Positions 1 through 10,200 of a DNA stretch of 64,000 bases are shown in pieces. This DNA is from Heterobilharzia americana (taxonomy: Eukaryota; Platyhelminthes; Trematoda; Strigeidida; Schistosomatidae): contig OX104127.1 of assembly GCA_944470555.2 (NCBI GenBank), positions 54,406,140 to 54,470,139 on the forward strand, written 5' to 3'. Under the pieces are notes generated by a model, which saw only the letters and a program-made list of their open reading frames with translations, did not search any database and was not told the origin of the DNA. Position 1 is the stretch's first letter; each line of letters begins with the position of its first letter. Both the position numbers and the translations under genes were made by a program.

Positions 1-325
1 ACTCTTGGTTTGAGTTGTGTTGGAAGATACAGACTGGCTGTCTGAGGTTTTCAAGACGAAAAGAATCGATGGTTGATAACTGAAAACTGGTCACACTGGT
101 GGAGATGTATTCCCTCCTTAAATATCCACACAAACTTTTATCTTCAAATTATTTATTCTCTCACACACAACTTTATTTACTTTGATATCACTTCCTTTCT
201 ACCCACTTTTTCTCTGCATACTACTATGAAGTATGGCAACTTGACGGAATACAAGTTTTTGTTTGGTTCTACATTGATTCTGTTAGTTATTCAATGCTTT
301 GGACGTCTAAATAATCAGTAGTGTA
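1..325 (+). mobile_element. LINE-B 3' end (non-LTR retrotransposon)
   Basis: The left edge enters a retrotransposon 3' end. The stretch from the 'ggagatgtattccctcc' segment through the pyrimidine-rich tail resembles 6300-6490 and 52490-52680, which lie at the ends of LINE-B copies. The only open frame here (82 codons) lies in this untranslated tail and is not treated as a gene. The body of the element lies outside the window. Confidence 0.7.
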
Positions 326-399
326 GGGATAGAGATACGCCCATCAGTAACTTTTGTGTCATATTGTTAAAGGATAGAATTTTCAAAAACTTTTGAATG

Positions 400-590
400 T
401 TAATGATGGGTAGTGGCTAGCAGTGGAATCCAGGATGCGCATTTCGTCCTATTTGGGACTCGTCAGCTCGATGTACCTGCTTCCCAGTGAGTGATGTTGT
501 TCCCACCGAAATTCGGACTCGGGTGATATCGAGGCATCCGCGCAGGAGCTCACATGCCAACAGAGACGGTATGATATAAAAAACAATTAT
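400..590 (-). mobile_element. SINE-H (Smα-like) chimeric copy
   Basis: The minus strand carries the ribozyme part of an Smα-like short repeat (about 404-533). It is joined to the tail part of the same family in the opposite orientation (about 533-585, ending 'ggtatgatataaaa'). Full-length relatives at 35585-35875 and 53190-53490 show the normal order, so this copy is rearranged. A pol III box-B-like segment lies near 500-530. Confidence 0.75.
420..480 (-). ncRNA. Hammerhead ribozyme (Smα type), core intact
   Basis: On the minus strand the core reads CTGACGA, a stem II of GTCC/GGAC with loop CAAATA, GAAA, a very short stem III (ATGCGCAT) and the cleavage triplet ATC. Stem I pairs ATCGAG with CTGGAT with one G-G mismatch, and GCAG with CTGC beyond an internal loop. 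This is the layout known for the Schistosoma Smα ribozyme. Core bases are all present; the stem I mismatch may slow cleavage. Confidence 0.85.
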
Positions 591-789
591 ACTAAAAACT
601 TTCTTATCTCTGACAAGTATATTGTCCTTGCTCCAAAGTAGCACAGTACATACCATGATCATTGTTTGATGCATATTTATTGGTTAGTGAAGGGCAACCA
701 ACTCCATCTACTGTAGTCGTAAGTGCTGACCGATTACCATTGATCTTTGTGTTTTCCAGTGGCTAATCATACATCTAATCCAGTCTTAC
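591..789. other. No recognised feature
   Basis: AT-rich spacer between two SINE copies. No coding frame, tandem repeat or RNA motif was seen. Confidence 0.5.
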
Positions 790-965
790 AGGAGGCCAAA
801 TGTGGCCTGAACAACTCAATGGTAACATCGCTTTCTGTAGTACTAAGTGATAAGGATTTGAATCCCACCGGAGACATCAACTCTATCGAGGTTGCAAATA
901 CGCCTTGCTAATGAGTACCAACAAGCAAGAAACCCAAGTGCTACAGGGCTTATTATCCATTAACT
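790..965 (+). mobile_element. SINE-G copy with degraded hammerhead-like core
   Basis: It begins with a diverged tRNA-like segment ('ctcaatggtaacatcg', 'tttgaatccca') and continues with 'gaggttgcaaatacgccttg', shared with copies at 31950-32135, 12130-12230 and 49190-49330. The next bases read CTAATGA, GTAC...GCAA, GAAA, which aligns with the hammerhead order of SINE-H. The core has one substitution (CTAATGA for CTGATGA). Confidence 0.6.
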
Positions 966-1482
966 CTATCCAACCAAAAGTAATAATAACATTCACTTAA
1001 TTCTTGACAATATCTTTCAGTATAGTTTATAATTCTCAGTGTGATTCGTCAACAAATTTATTACTTGTACAATATTTTCAAGTTTAAAACACAATAGAAA
1101 TTGAATAATGTTAATAATAACAGTATGATAGGCAGTAATCCACAACAATCACCAATTTTTACAGTATCATCTAGTTTGTAGGTTGTTACTCGTGAGTCGG
1201 ATAGAAAATCCCACGTAAACTTGATGATAGAGGTTCATACATGCAGTAACATAATTTTCTGTTCTAACTACTTATTCCCCTGTATTAGCCATATGATGCT
1301 CTATGGTACGTTAAAGGATCAAATGCTGTCTAGTATGATATTTTCCTATAATCTTGTTGTTAACCCATCTAACGATGAGTTGTACATTAGAGTATGTTTT
1401 ACGATGTGTTCATATCTGAATGGCTTAAACAAGTTTTTGAAAAAGGAGCAGTCTAATGTAATATAGTCGATAAAATGCTTTC
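966..1482. other. No recognised feature
   Basis: AT-rich sequence with short frames only. No motif, repeat relation or splice-supported exon could be seen. Confidence 0.5.
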
Positions 1483-2715
1483 TTATTATAATATTATTAT
1501 TATTATTTGTCCCTTGGGTTCCTGGTAGAACATACGTTTTTACTAGCACGCCTCCATTCCATTCTGTTCTCCTCACACTTTTGAACCTATCTCCACGACT
1601 GCCCATAACCTCTCATTTCTTCCTCACACCATCTACTCCATATCACCCTCACCTCGGACGCCCAACTCATCGCTTCCCATCTGGGTTCCACTCAAATGCC
1701 TGGTCTGGCGCGTCATATCCCCAGTCGACCTTCTCAGTGTATGTCCAATCCAATCCATCTCCACTTCCTCCCGCATATTTGTTGAGTCATAGGTTCTTGC
1801 CTCGTTGGTTCGTTGCCAGCCAGCCAGCTAGCCAGCCAGACACAGTTCCTCCTTGCTTATTCTTATCATTCTAACCATCTGATCTCAGCTTCAGTAACGA
1901 GCCAGTGTAGGCAGTTGTTGATGAATATTTGTAGTTTGTTGGGAGTGCTTTTCGTATTCCGCCAACTCTCTGAACCATATAGAAGCACTGACTTGATTGA
2001 ATTAGTGTTGAAAATCCGGATCTTGTTCCACATGCTGATTGCAGAAGATCTCCACACTGGTTTCAGGATAATGAATGCCTGTGTTGCTGTCTTTGTGATC
2101 CTGGCTGGCTTTGACGTCCTCGTCTGTGCCTGTGTCACCTGTGGTTGAAACGATGTTGTGTAGATAGATGTAGGTGAAGGAGGCTACTTCCTTCAAGTTT
2201 CCCCGTTCATGGTGATTGGAGTTTGTTGTTGTTCGTGATGGTGGCGTTGGTTGGATGTATTCATCACCTCTGTCTTCTCTATATTCACTTGAAGTCCCGT
2301 CTTCGCTACCCTACCCTACCCTACCTCTTCTGCCAACTTGTTAGTTTTCACCTGTAGATATTCAAGTTTGTGTGACATTAGACATAAGTCATCGTTGGCA
2401 AAATCCAAATCTTCTAGGTTCCTTTCCGCCGTCCAGCGTATGCCCATCTTCTCGCTCCTCACAGTTTGTTGCATGATCCAGTCGACCACAATCAGGAAGA
2501 TGATGGGTGATAGTAGACAGTCTTCTTTTACTCCTGTCTTCACTTCACTAGAAAGGCGTCACTGAGCTTCCCATTATGAATTCTTTGGCATTTGGCGTTT
2601 TCATATAGTTGTTGAATGAGATTGATAAAGGTTTGTACTATTCTGTAGTGTCGAAGCAGCTGCCTGACAAATTACTTTTCTGTCAACACTGTCAAAGGCC
2701 TAAAATTTAATCAAA
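1483..2715 (-). mobile_element. LINE-A (RTE-like), 5'-truncated, with RT C-terminal half
   Basis: Read on the minus strand the element starts in the RT palm and ends with a TTATT-type tail at 1483-1510. Frame-shifted pieces translate to 'SPIIFLIVVDW', then 'FANDDLCLMSHK' (2316-2543), then 'VLLYGSESWRNTKSTPNKLQIFINN' split over frames (1866-2138), and the C-terminal 'GSRGDRFKSVRRTEWN' at 1560-1606. The catalytic FADD motif reads FAND. Several frameshifts make it a pseudogene. The 5' junction lies near 2700. Confidence 0.85.
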
Positions 2716-3149
2716 CTAGTTGTTCAATGTGTATTGAATGTTGAATAGTGATCATGCGCCTTTCATGACCATGAATAAACTACATTTACATAATAACGAA
2801 ACTGAAATTCTTCATTCCTAGTTGAAATAAGTGATTATACAACATCTACTACTCAAAATCATAGCTCAGAAACTGTCAAACAGTTATCATACTCATCCTA
2901 TCATAAGGTTGAGTTTATCCTACATTCTACAATGACTACTGCTGTATGTGATAGATAATCTTGAATAAAAAAAAAATCGATTTGTAACCCCTAATAATTC
3001 TTCAACAGACATTTTATCCAGTTCCAAAATCTTATGCACAGATTAATGATGATGAAATTCTCGACATATTCAGGACTAGCACACAAGGAAGAAATAAAGA
3101 GAACTAGACGAATATTAGGCAACATAAGAGCCTTTGAAAATAGGACAAA
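2716..3149. other. No recognised feature
   Basis: AT-rich spacer with a poly(A) run at about 2965-2975. No gene or repeat family was recognised. Confidence 0.45.
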
Positions 3150-3405
3150 TAAATATATCGTGAGCTAACAGAAGTTGGAAATATGGAGCATTGGATTGTG
3201 ACCCAGGGGCTCAATGGTAACGCGCTGGTCGCGGAACCTGAAGGTCGCGGGTTCGATCCCTGCTGGTGGGGTCGTGGGTGCGCACTGCTGAGGAGTCCCA
3301 TACTAGGACGAAACAGCTGTCCAGTGCTCCCAGGTTTCCTTTGTTCCTCCAACTGATGTCAGTCTTTGATGAATAACAACTTGAAATAGATGAAGGTTAT
3401 ATCAA
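3150..3405 (+). mobile_element. SINE-T, near full-length tRNA-derived copy
   Basis: The head has a box A-like 'ggctcaatggtaacgcg' and a perfect box B-like 'gggttcgatccc' (3249-3260). A hammerhead follows, then the conserved 3' part 'ctgatgtcagtc...gaataacaacttgaaat'. The same layout recurs more than a dozen times in the window. Pol III transcription from the internal boxes is inferred. Confidence 0.85.
3274..3336 (+). ncRNA. Hammerhead ribozyme in SINE-T, core intact
   Basis: CTGAGGA (3288-3294) is followed by stem II GTCC/GGAC closing loop CATACTA, then GAAA (3310-3313), stem III ACAGCTGT and a GTC cleavage triplet ending at 3321. Stem I pairs GCACTG with CAGTGC, then GGG with CCC beyond an internal loop. 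All invariant core bases are present. It differs from the Smα (SINE-H) ribozyme in stems I and III. Confidence 0.8.
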
Positions 3406-4099
3406 CAAGAATCTCTAATCTTATATTGTCAGCATGGCTTGTACCAACATTTTGAGATGATATTCATCTGTCTTAATATAGTCACCATTGAATTTTTTTC
3501 AGTTAATCAATGTTTATATGAGATCTGGTAGTATAACATGGTACCTAAATTTACTGTCATTACAGATTGACTTGACATACATATCAATCGTCTCTATCGA
3601 TCTACATTCAATTTCTTTTGAAAACAAACGTGACATGTTATTTTTTTATGACTTAATTAAGCTGTCATTTCAATGAATATCTTCTGGAATTGTCTTAAGT
3701 TTACATGCTTCACAAAATGATATGAATTGGTTTTAGATACATAATAAATTGGGCTGATTCCCAATCTACTTCGATAATTTCGAAATTACACACACTACTT
3801 TAGTACATCATGTATATTATTTCCTAATTCCTAACATTTAATCATTCTACATGTCTATCCATCTACTGAATTTTCCATTGACCTTCAGCAATGAATCTCA
3901 TTGGTGTATTTTCTAATTACGGACATACATCTTTGAAACCACTGGTCCATTTATGCTATAACAAATCAGAAGTCTTTCTACACGCTAGAAATCATGATAA
4001 ATAGCAGACAACAGAACTGTGATATTCACTTGTACATTGAGTCCGTTAGTATCTGCTTACTTACAAAATTATCATTTTGTTGAAGTTAGTTTTCTGACA
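3406..4099. other. Upstream region of the transporter gene; no clear promoter
   Basis: This AT-rich stretch leads to the proposed start codon of the SLC6-like gene. No TATA/initiator pair can be singled out against the AT background. An open frame runs into the first exon from about 4019 without an upstream ATG, so a 5' untranslated segment or trans-spliced leader acceptor could lie here. Confidence 0.4.
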
Positions 4100-4234
4100 A
4101 TGGGTGGAGTAATATGTAAAGATCGTATTATATTTTGGAAGTCAAAATCAGTGGATTTGAATGATCCCACTTATAAATCAGATATGGATCTTGTAGAGTA
4201 TGGTTCAGGAAAACTTCATGCATCTACTGATCAG
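4100..4234 (+). CDS. Transporter exon 1 (N-terminus, residues 1-45)
   Basis: The ATG at 4100 has A at -3 and G at +4, and is the first ATG in a frame that leads without a break to the donor CAG|GTAAAT at 4235. It encodes a polar, probably cytoplasmic N-terminal tail beginning Met-Gly-Gly-Val-Ile. The frame is open further upstream but has no earlier ATG after the last stop, so this start is favoured. Phase 0 at the exon end. Confidence 0.75.
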
Positions 4235-7200
4235 GTAAATATACATATAGTAAATTACTTAAAAGTTTATGTGGAATTTCTGCTAATATACACCTTTTCT
4301 AAAATTGAGCTAGTGAAGAAGCTGAATATTGATATCTGTGCTTTGTTGGATTTCATCACAATCCTGATTATTATCATTGGTCCCTTGGGTTCCTAGTGGA
4401 ACATACGGCTTCAGTAGCACGTCTCCACTTCACTCTCTTCTCTGAAATCTCTTGAACCTGGCTCCACCACTGCCCACAACCTCTCGTTTCTTCCTCACAC
4501 CATCTACTCCACTCCACCCTAGCCTCCGACCTCAACTCATCGTTTCCCATCTGGGTTCCACTCAAATACCTGGTCTGGCGCGTCATGGATTCTTAGTTGG
4601 TTCGTTGCCAGCTAGCCAGACACAGTTCCTCCTTGCTTATTCTTATCATTCTAACCATCTGATCTCAGCCTCAGTAACGAGCCAGTGTAGGCAGTTGTTG
4701 ATGAATATTTGTAGTTTGTTGGGTGTGCTTTTCGTAATGCGCCAACTCTCTGAACCATATAGAAGCACTGGCTTGACTGAATTAGTGTTGAAAATCCGGA
4801 TGTTATTCACGCTTTATGCTGAGTGTAGTGCAGTCGATCTCCACACTGATTTCAGGTTAATTAACGCCTGTCTTGCTTTTCCGATCCTGGTTTGGACGTC
4901 CTCATCTGTTCCACTGGCACCTGTAGTTGTGATGATGCTGCCTAGATGAGTGAAAGAAGCTACTTCCTTTAAGTTTCTCCCGTTGATGGTGATTGGAAAT
5001 TGTTGTTGGTGGTGGTGGTGTTGGTGGCGTTGGTTGGGTATCATCATCACCTCTGTCTTCTCTACGTTCCAATACTACACTAATATCCACAGTAGCAGCA
5101 GACATAATCTAGCTTCTTCATCTTTTCTGTAATAATCTAAAAATCATTTATCTTTGATAATTTATCAATAAGTGGATTATTTATTTCTAAGAGGATAATG
5201 TTTTTTCCCTATTTTTAATCTTATTTCTTTTAGTTCACTCATCCACCATCTGAGCAAAAACAGAATGCATATTCTAAACACACAGAGCAAGCTGAATTAT
5301 CATCGTTCAATTCCCCGATTGGATTGTTACTTTCGTGTCTTGGTTGTGTCATAGGAACAGGTAACATATGGCGATTTCCACGCATAATTGCTACAACTAG
5401 TCATTCTCAAGGTTAGTGAGTGTTATGATTCAACTGTTTTGCATCATTCTCACCAAACCATTTCGCTGATTAAAAGTTCGGTTACTAAATGTTAACACAC
5501 TATGAAACTATATAAGTTAAGGTGTTCTAATTGATAGGACCAAATGCTGTGGTATATATCTGCTTAAGATATTTTACTCTGAAAATAGGGTTTTAATCAT
5601 AGGTGTCCCATTGCTCATGTTTGTTGCAATCAGCATGTGAGCAATGTTATGGTCAGGCGAAGGCTACTAGGCAAGACAGGTGAGTCGGTTGATGAGGTCG
5701 TGATGTACGGCCCAACCACCGCCTACCTCAATGTAACATTCTAGGTGAAGTTGGACCACGGTGGAAGAGAGTTCAGAATGGCCAGGCCAAGATGTTGTAG
5801 GGGTACGTGTTACAATTTCGTAACGTTTGATAAACCCTAATTAACTTGATGTGCTCTAGTACCTGCTTAACCAGTACTTTACCTAACGTGTAAGTACTGA
5901 TAACAAAACACAAATCAAAGGAGCAATGTATTTAATTAAAGTAAATGTAATAATAATGAATGGGGAAGAGTTTAGTCGACTTATCTGGCTTGTAAGGCTG
6001 AACTAGGGACTCGAAATACGTGCGTGGTAACCAGCACAATGGAGCGCCAAATGGCGTCCAAGCCTGCTCGGATGCATGCTCGTTAAAACAAAACTTAAAA
6101 CACCCTAAGCATCCGGAGGCAAGCTAGAGATTTATTTAGTTAATTTAATTTAAACTATTTATTTTAGCCCTAGTTATATTTTGGTGCCAGCAAGGTGCAC
6201 TACAATGTCCTACCCCTCCTTGAAGTCTCTGACTGTTGGATTGGGTCTTGTCTGAGGATGTAGACTGTCTGACTAGGGTCCCCGAGACGATGGTTGAGGA
6301 CTCTTGGTGACAGATCTATACCCTCTCAGGTTTCTTTCAAAGCTTGAATATCCGCACTGACTATTATTTACAAGTTGTTTATTCTCCCATACAACTTTGT
6401 CTACTTTGATATTACTCTTTTTCTACTCACTTATTCTTTTCGCTACTGCATGGTATGGCAACTTGAGGGGATGCACTGCATTGATTTTGTCAGTCAGTTA
6501 GTCAGACTCTGAGAATCAGGCCTTACAACAAATTCGACTCGATTCTTAGTATGGGAGATATATCTTTATTCAAAAAAATAATTATTCTTCGTTACCTAAT
6601 GCATTATTTATTAAAATATAATGAGTTAGTGACCCTGAAGTTTAATTAATCCACTTTTTTTATGTTTATTGGTTGAGTAATATGTTAGTCTTGTAACTAC
6701 CCTCTATTGATATGAGAATATATCACATATACATGTTGCATTCGACAGCGTACCCATTTAATGAGTTAAATGATAAACAAAAGTCAAAAAATATGCTTGA
6801 TTGTAACGTTTACTGAAAAGTTATTAGTTAATCCTTTTCACTGAATAATGTTTTTTCCTCCTGAAGGAAGGTTTCAATGTAAGATTATCGTGTTAAATAC
6901 TTTATTAAATAAAAATGTTTACAGGACTATACAAATTGCACACTTCACCTTGATATTTGTCAGTTGGTTAGAGCTAAATAGTTTTTCAAATGTCCAACTA
7001 GTATATCAACAGCCTCTTCATTAGATACCACCTAACCAGCATCATAAGGCGTGGATTATACGTGAGTTGAAAGTGTCATGAACTAAAGATATATACTAAT
7101 ACTTAACAAATTGAATAGTTAGAACATATACAATCTGATGCATAGATTTCGTCAACCAGATTAGAGTGATCTAAACACTTGACAGCTATTTCACTCTCCT

Positions 7201-10200
7201 AGTGCTAAGCTCATTTAACGACGTACTCGGACTACTCATACTTATTCCATATGTTAACCAATAGAAGTATGAACAATAACTTAAATTGTTTTTCATACCT
7301 TAAAAATTTGTTTTTTTTTTGGGTAAATATTTTAGGAAGTTTAACATTTCTTATCGCTTGGGTATTATCTTTATTTCTATGGTCGTTACCTTTGAGTATT
7401 GTTGAATATACATTGGGTCGATTCACTCGAACATCTCCATTGGGTGCATTTCACAGATTTCTTGGCAATAAATTGGTATGGTTAGGAGGATGGATTGTTG
7501 CTGTAACTTACATGATCACGTAAGTAGACTTCTGAATAAATTTCTACACAAAAATCTAAGTTGCTGAATCTACAAGAAGTGAATATTCTTCTTCTACTAC
7601 CACTACTACTACCACTATCGCATCCTAATTGAACAAGCCAGATATTGAAATCTGGATACAGGTAGTTTTCTGTTTGTTTGTTTTTTTCTTATTGGTCGCA
7701 GTTTTACTTTCAGTTACACTTACTTTAACTTGTCCAAGTCTGTAGTATATCAGTATAAGTCACCTAAATGTAGCTATATCGAATAAGAGAATGTATCATG
7801 CGTAAATATTCACTTAACATTTCTAAGGCATATTATTTCTTATTTATACGTAAGAAATATTATGATAAGTTTGTAACTATTGCATGAACCATTGAATTTC
7901 AACCCAGTGCTGGTCATGGAACCTGAATGTTCTTGACTCGAGCCCTAGAGATTGGGGTCATAAGCGCACACTACTGAGGAGTTCCATACTAGGACGAAAC
8001 AGCTGTTCAATGCTCCTAACTTTCCAATATCTCAGTTCATGATGAATTCCGACGTAATATAGCGTGTGCATTGAGAAGAAAAAGAGAAAACTACCCATTT
8101 TAGTTACATCATGAATGACTTCATTTAGTTAGACTTTCTAGAATACTTTAACTTTGTCCCTATTAACATCATACGGTAGATGAGAATTCATATAAAAATA
8201 AATATACACCGTAATTGTCAACCAGAGGAAATTGTATCTAACAGCTTCTTTATGTATCATTAGGTTACTTACTATTGATTCCAAGTATTTTACCTCAATC
8301 AATACTGATTACCAAATGATGAACAATGTAGAGTGTCTAGTCAATTTAATTTCAACTGGTTACATTATTTACTAGATTCAATGAAAATTTCTGTTCACTA
8401 TAGATTTGAACTATCCTATTGCATAATGTTCCAAAGAATGGATACCTAAGCCTTTGCAAAAACTGGCGAGGAATCGTGCTGCTGTCCACCTCAAGCAAGC
8501 AAAATACTAAGCCGCTTCATCCTGGATAGACTAAACAATGCGCTGCAATCAACTGGATTACGACCGGAACACGGTGGCTGCTTGGCTTCAGGAAGAGCAA
8601 ATTACGGGCAGATAAAATTGCAACACTACGCATTATCATAGAACAGAGTATAGAATGGCAGTCAACTCTCTACCTCAACTTCATCGACTTTGAAAAGGCC
8701 TTTGACAGCGTCGACCAAGAAGTAATTTGGCAGGCAGTTGCCTCAACACCACGGAGTGTCACAAATCTTTATTAAACTCATTCAACAACTATATGACGTC
8801 GCCGCTTGTCAAGTGATCCACAATGGAAAGCTCAGTGACGCCTCTGAAGTGAAGACAGGGGACAGGAGTAAGACATGACTGCCTACTATCACCCATCATC
8901 TTCCTGATTGTGGTCAACTTGACTCTGCTGAATCATGCAGCAAACCGTGAGAAGCGGGAAGATGGGCATACGCTGTTCGGCCGATGAAAAGATTCGGATT
9001 TTGCTGATGATGTCTTGTAGCACAAACTCGAAGATTTACAGGCGGAAACTAACAGGTTGGCAGAAGAGGCAGGGCAACGAAAACGGGACCTGCTTCAGGT
9101 GAATGTAGAGAAGACAGAGGTGATGAAGATACCCAATCAACAATAGCTTGAACAACAAGCACTGACCACTATTAACGGGAGAAACCTAAAGGAATTTGTC
9201 TCTTTCACCTACCTACTTACCTACCTATGCAGCATCATTCCAACTAAAGGCGGCACAGGCACAGATGAGAACGTCAAAGCCAGAATTGGAAAGACGGCAA
9301 GACAGGCTTTCATCAATCTGAAATAATCAGTGTGGAAATCTACTGCACTCAACTCAACATAAACAAAAAGATCCGGATTTTCAACACAAATTCAGTCAAG
9401 CAATTCAGTGCTTCTATGTGATGGTTCACAAACTTGACGCGTTACGAAAAACACTTCCAACAAATGACAGACATTCATCAACAGCTGCCACCCACACTCA
9501 CTGGATACTGACACTGAAGATCAGATCAGATGGTTAGAATAATAAGAATAAGCAAGGAGGAACTGTGGCTGGCTGGCTGGTTGGCAACGAATCAACCAGG
9601 AACCCGTTGCTCAACAAGTATGCGGAAGGAAGTGGAGATGAATTGGATTGGGCATACACTAAGAAGACGGATTGGAGATATCACGAGCCAGGCCAGACCA
9701 TGTCGTCGAGTGGAATCCAAATGGGAAGCGACGAGTTGGGCGTCCGAGTGGAGGGTGACATTGAGAAGATGGTGTGAGGAAGAAATGAAAGCTTATGGGT
9801 ATTGGTAGATCCAGATTGAAAAGACTGCAGAGAAGCAAGTGGAATGGAGGCGTGTTCCTGAAGCCTTATGTTCAACTCGGAACCCAAGGGAAAAGTAATA
9901 TGATGATAAAATTGTATAATGTTATTAATATCTATTTCTATGTGTAATTGTTTAATTCAATGTTTATTCTCTTTTTTATACTTTTTCTATTATATTATAG
10001 TGCTTATTTTTCAGTGATTGTTGGTTGGTGTTTATACTATTTCTATAAATCTTGTGCTTTATCAAGTCTACCAAAAGATGAAGAGACAAGTATTCAAATT
10101 TTTAATGCATTTGCAAGGGTAAGATTATGTTTTTTCATGTTGATGATTTTCTTTTTCTCTTCTTTAACTTTTGTTCTTTTCTCACTTGATCTACAAGATT

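Noticed and set aside
4452..4949. 165-codon plus frame
   Set aside because: Antisense shadow of a LINE-A copy; the same antisense phrases recur at 1813, 21737 and 33823.
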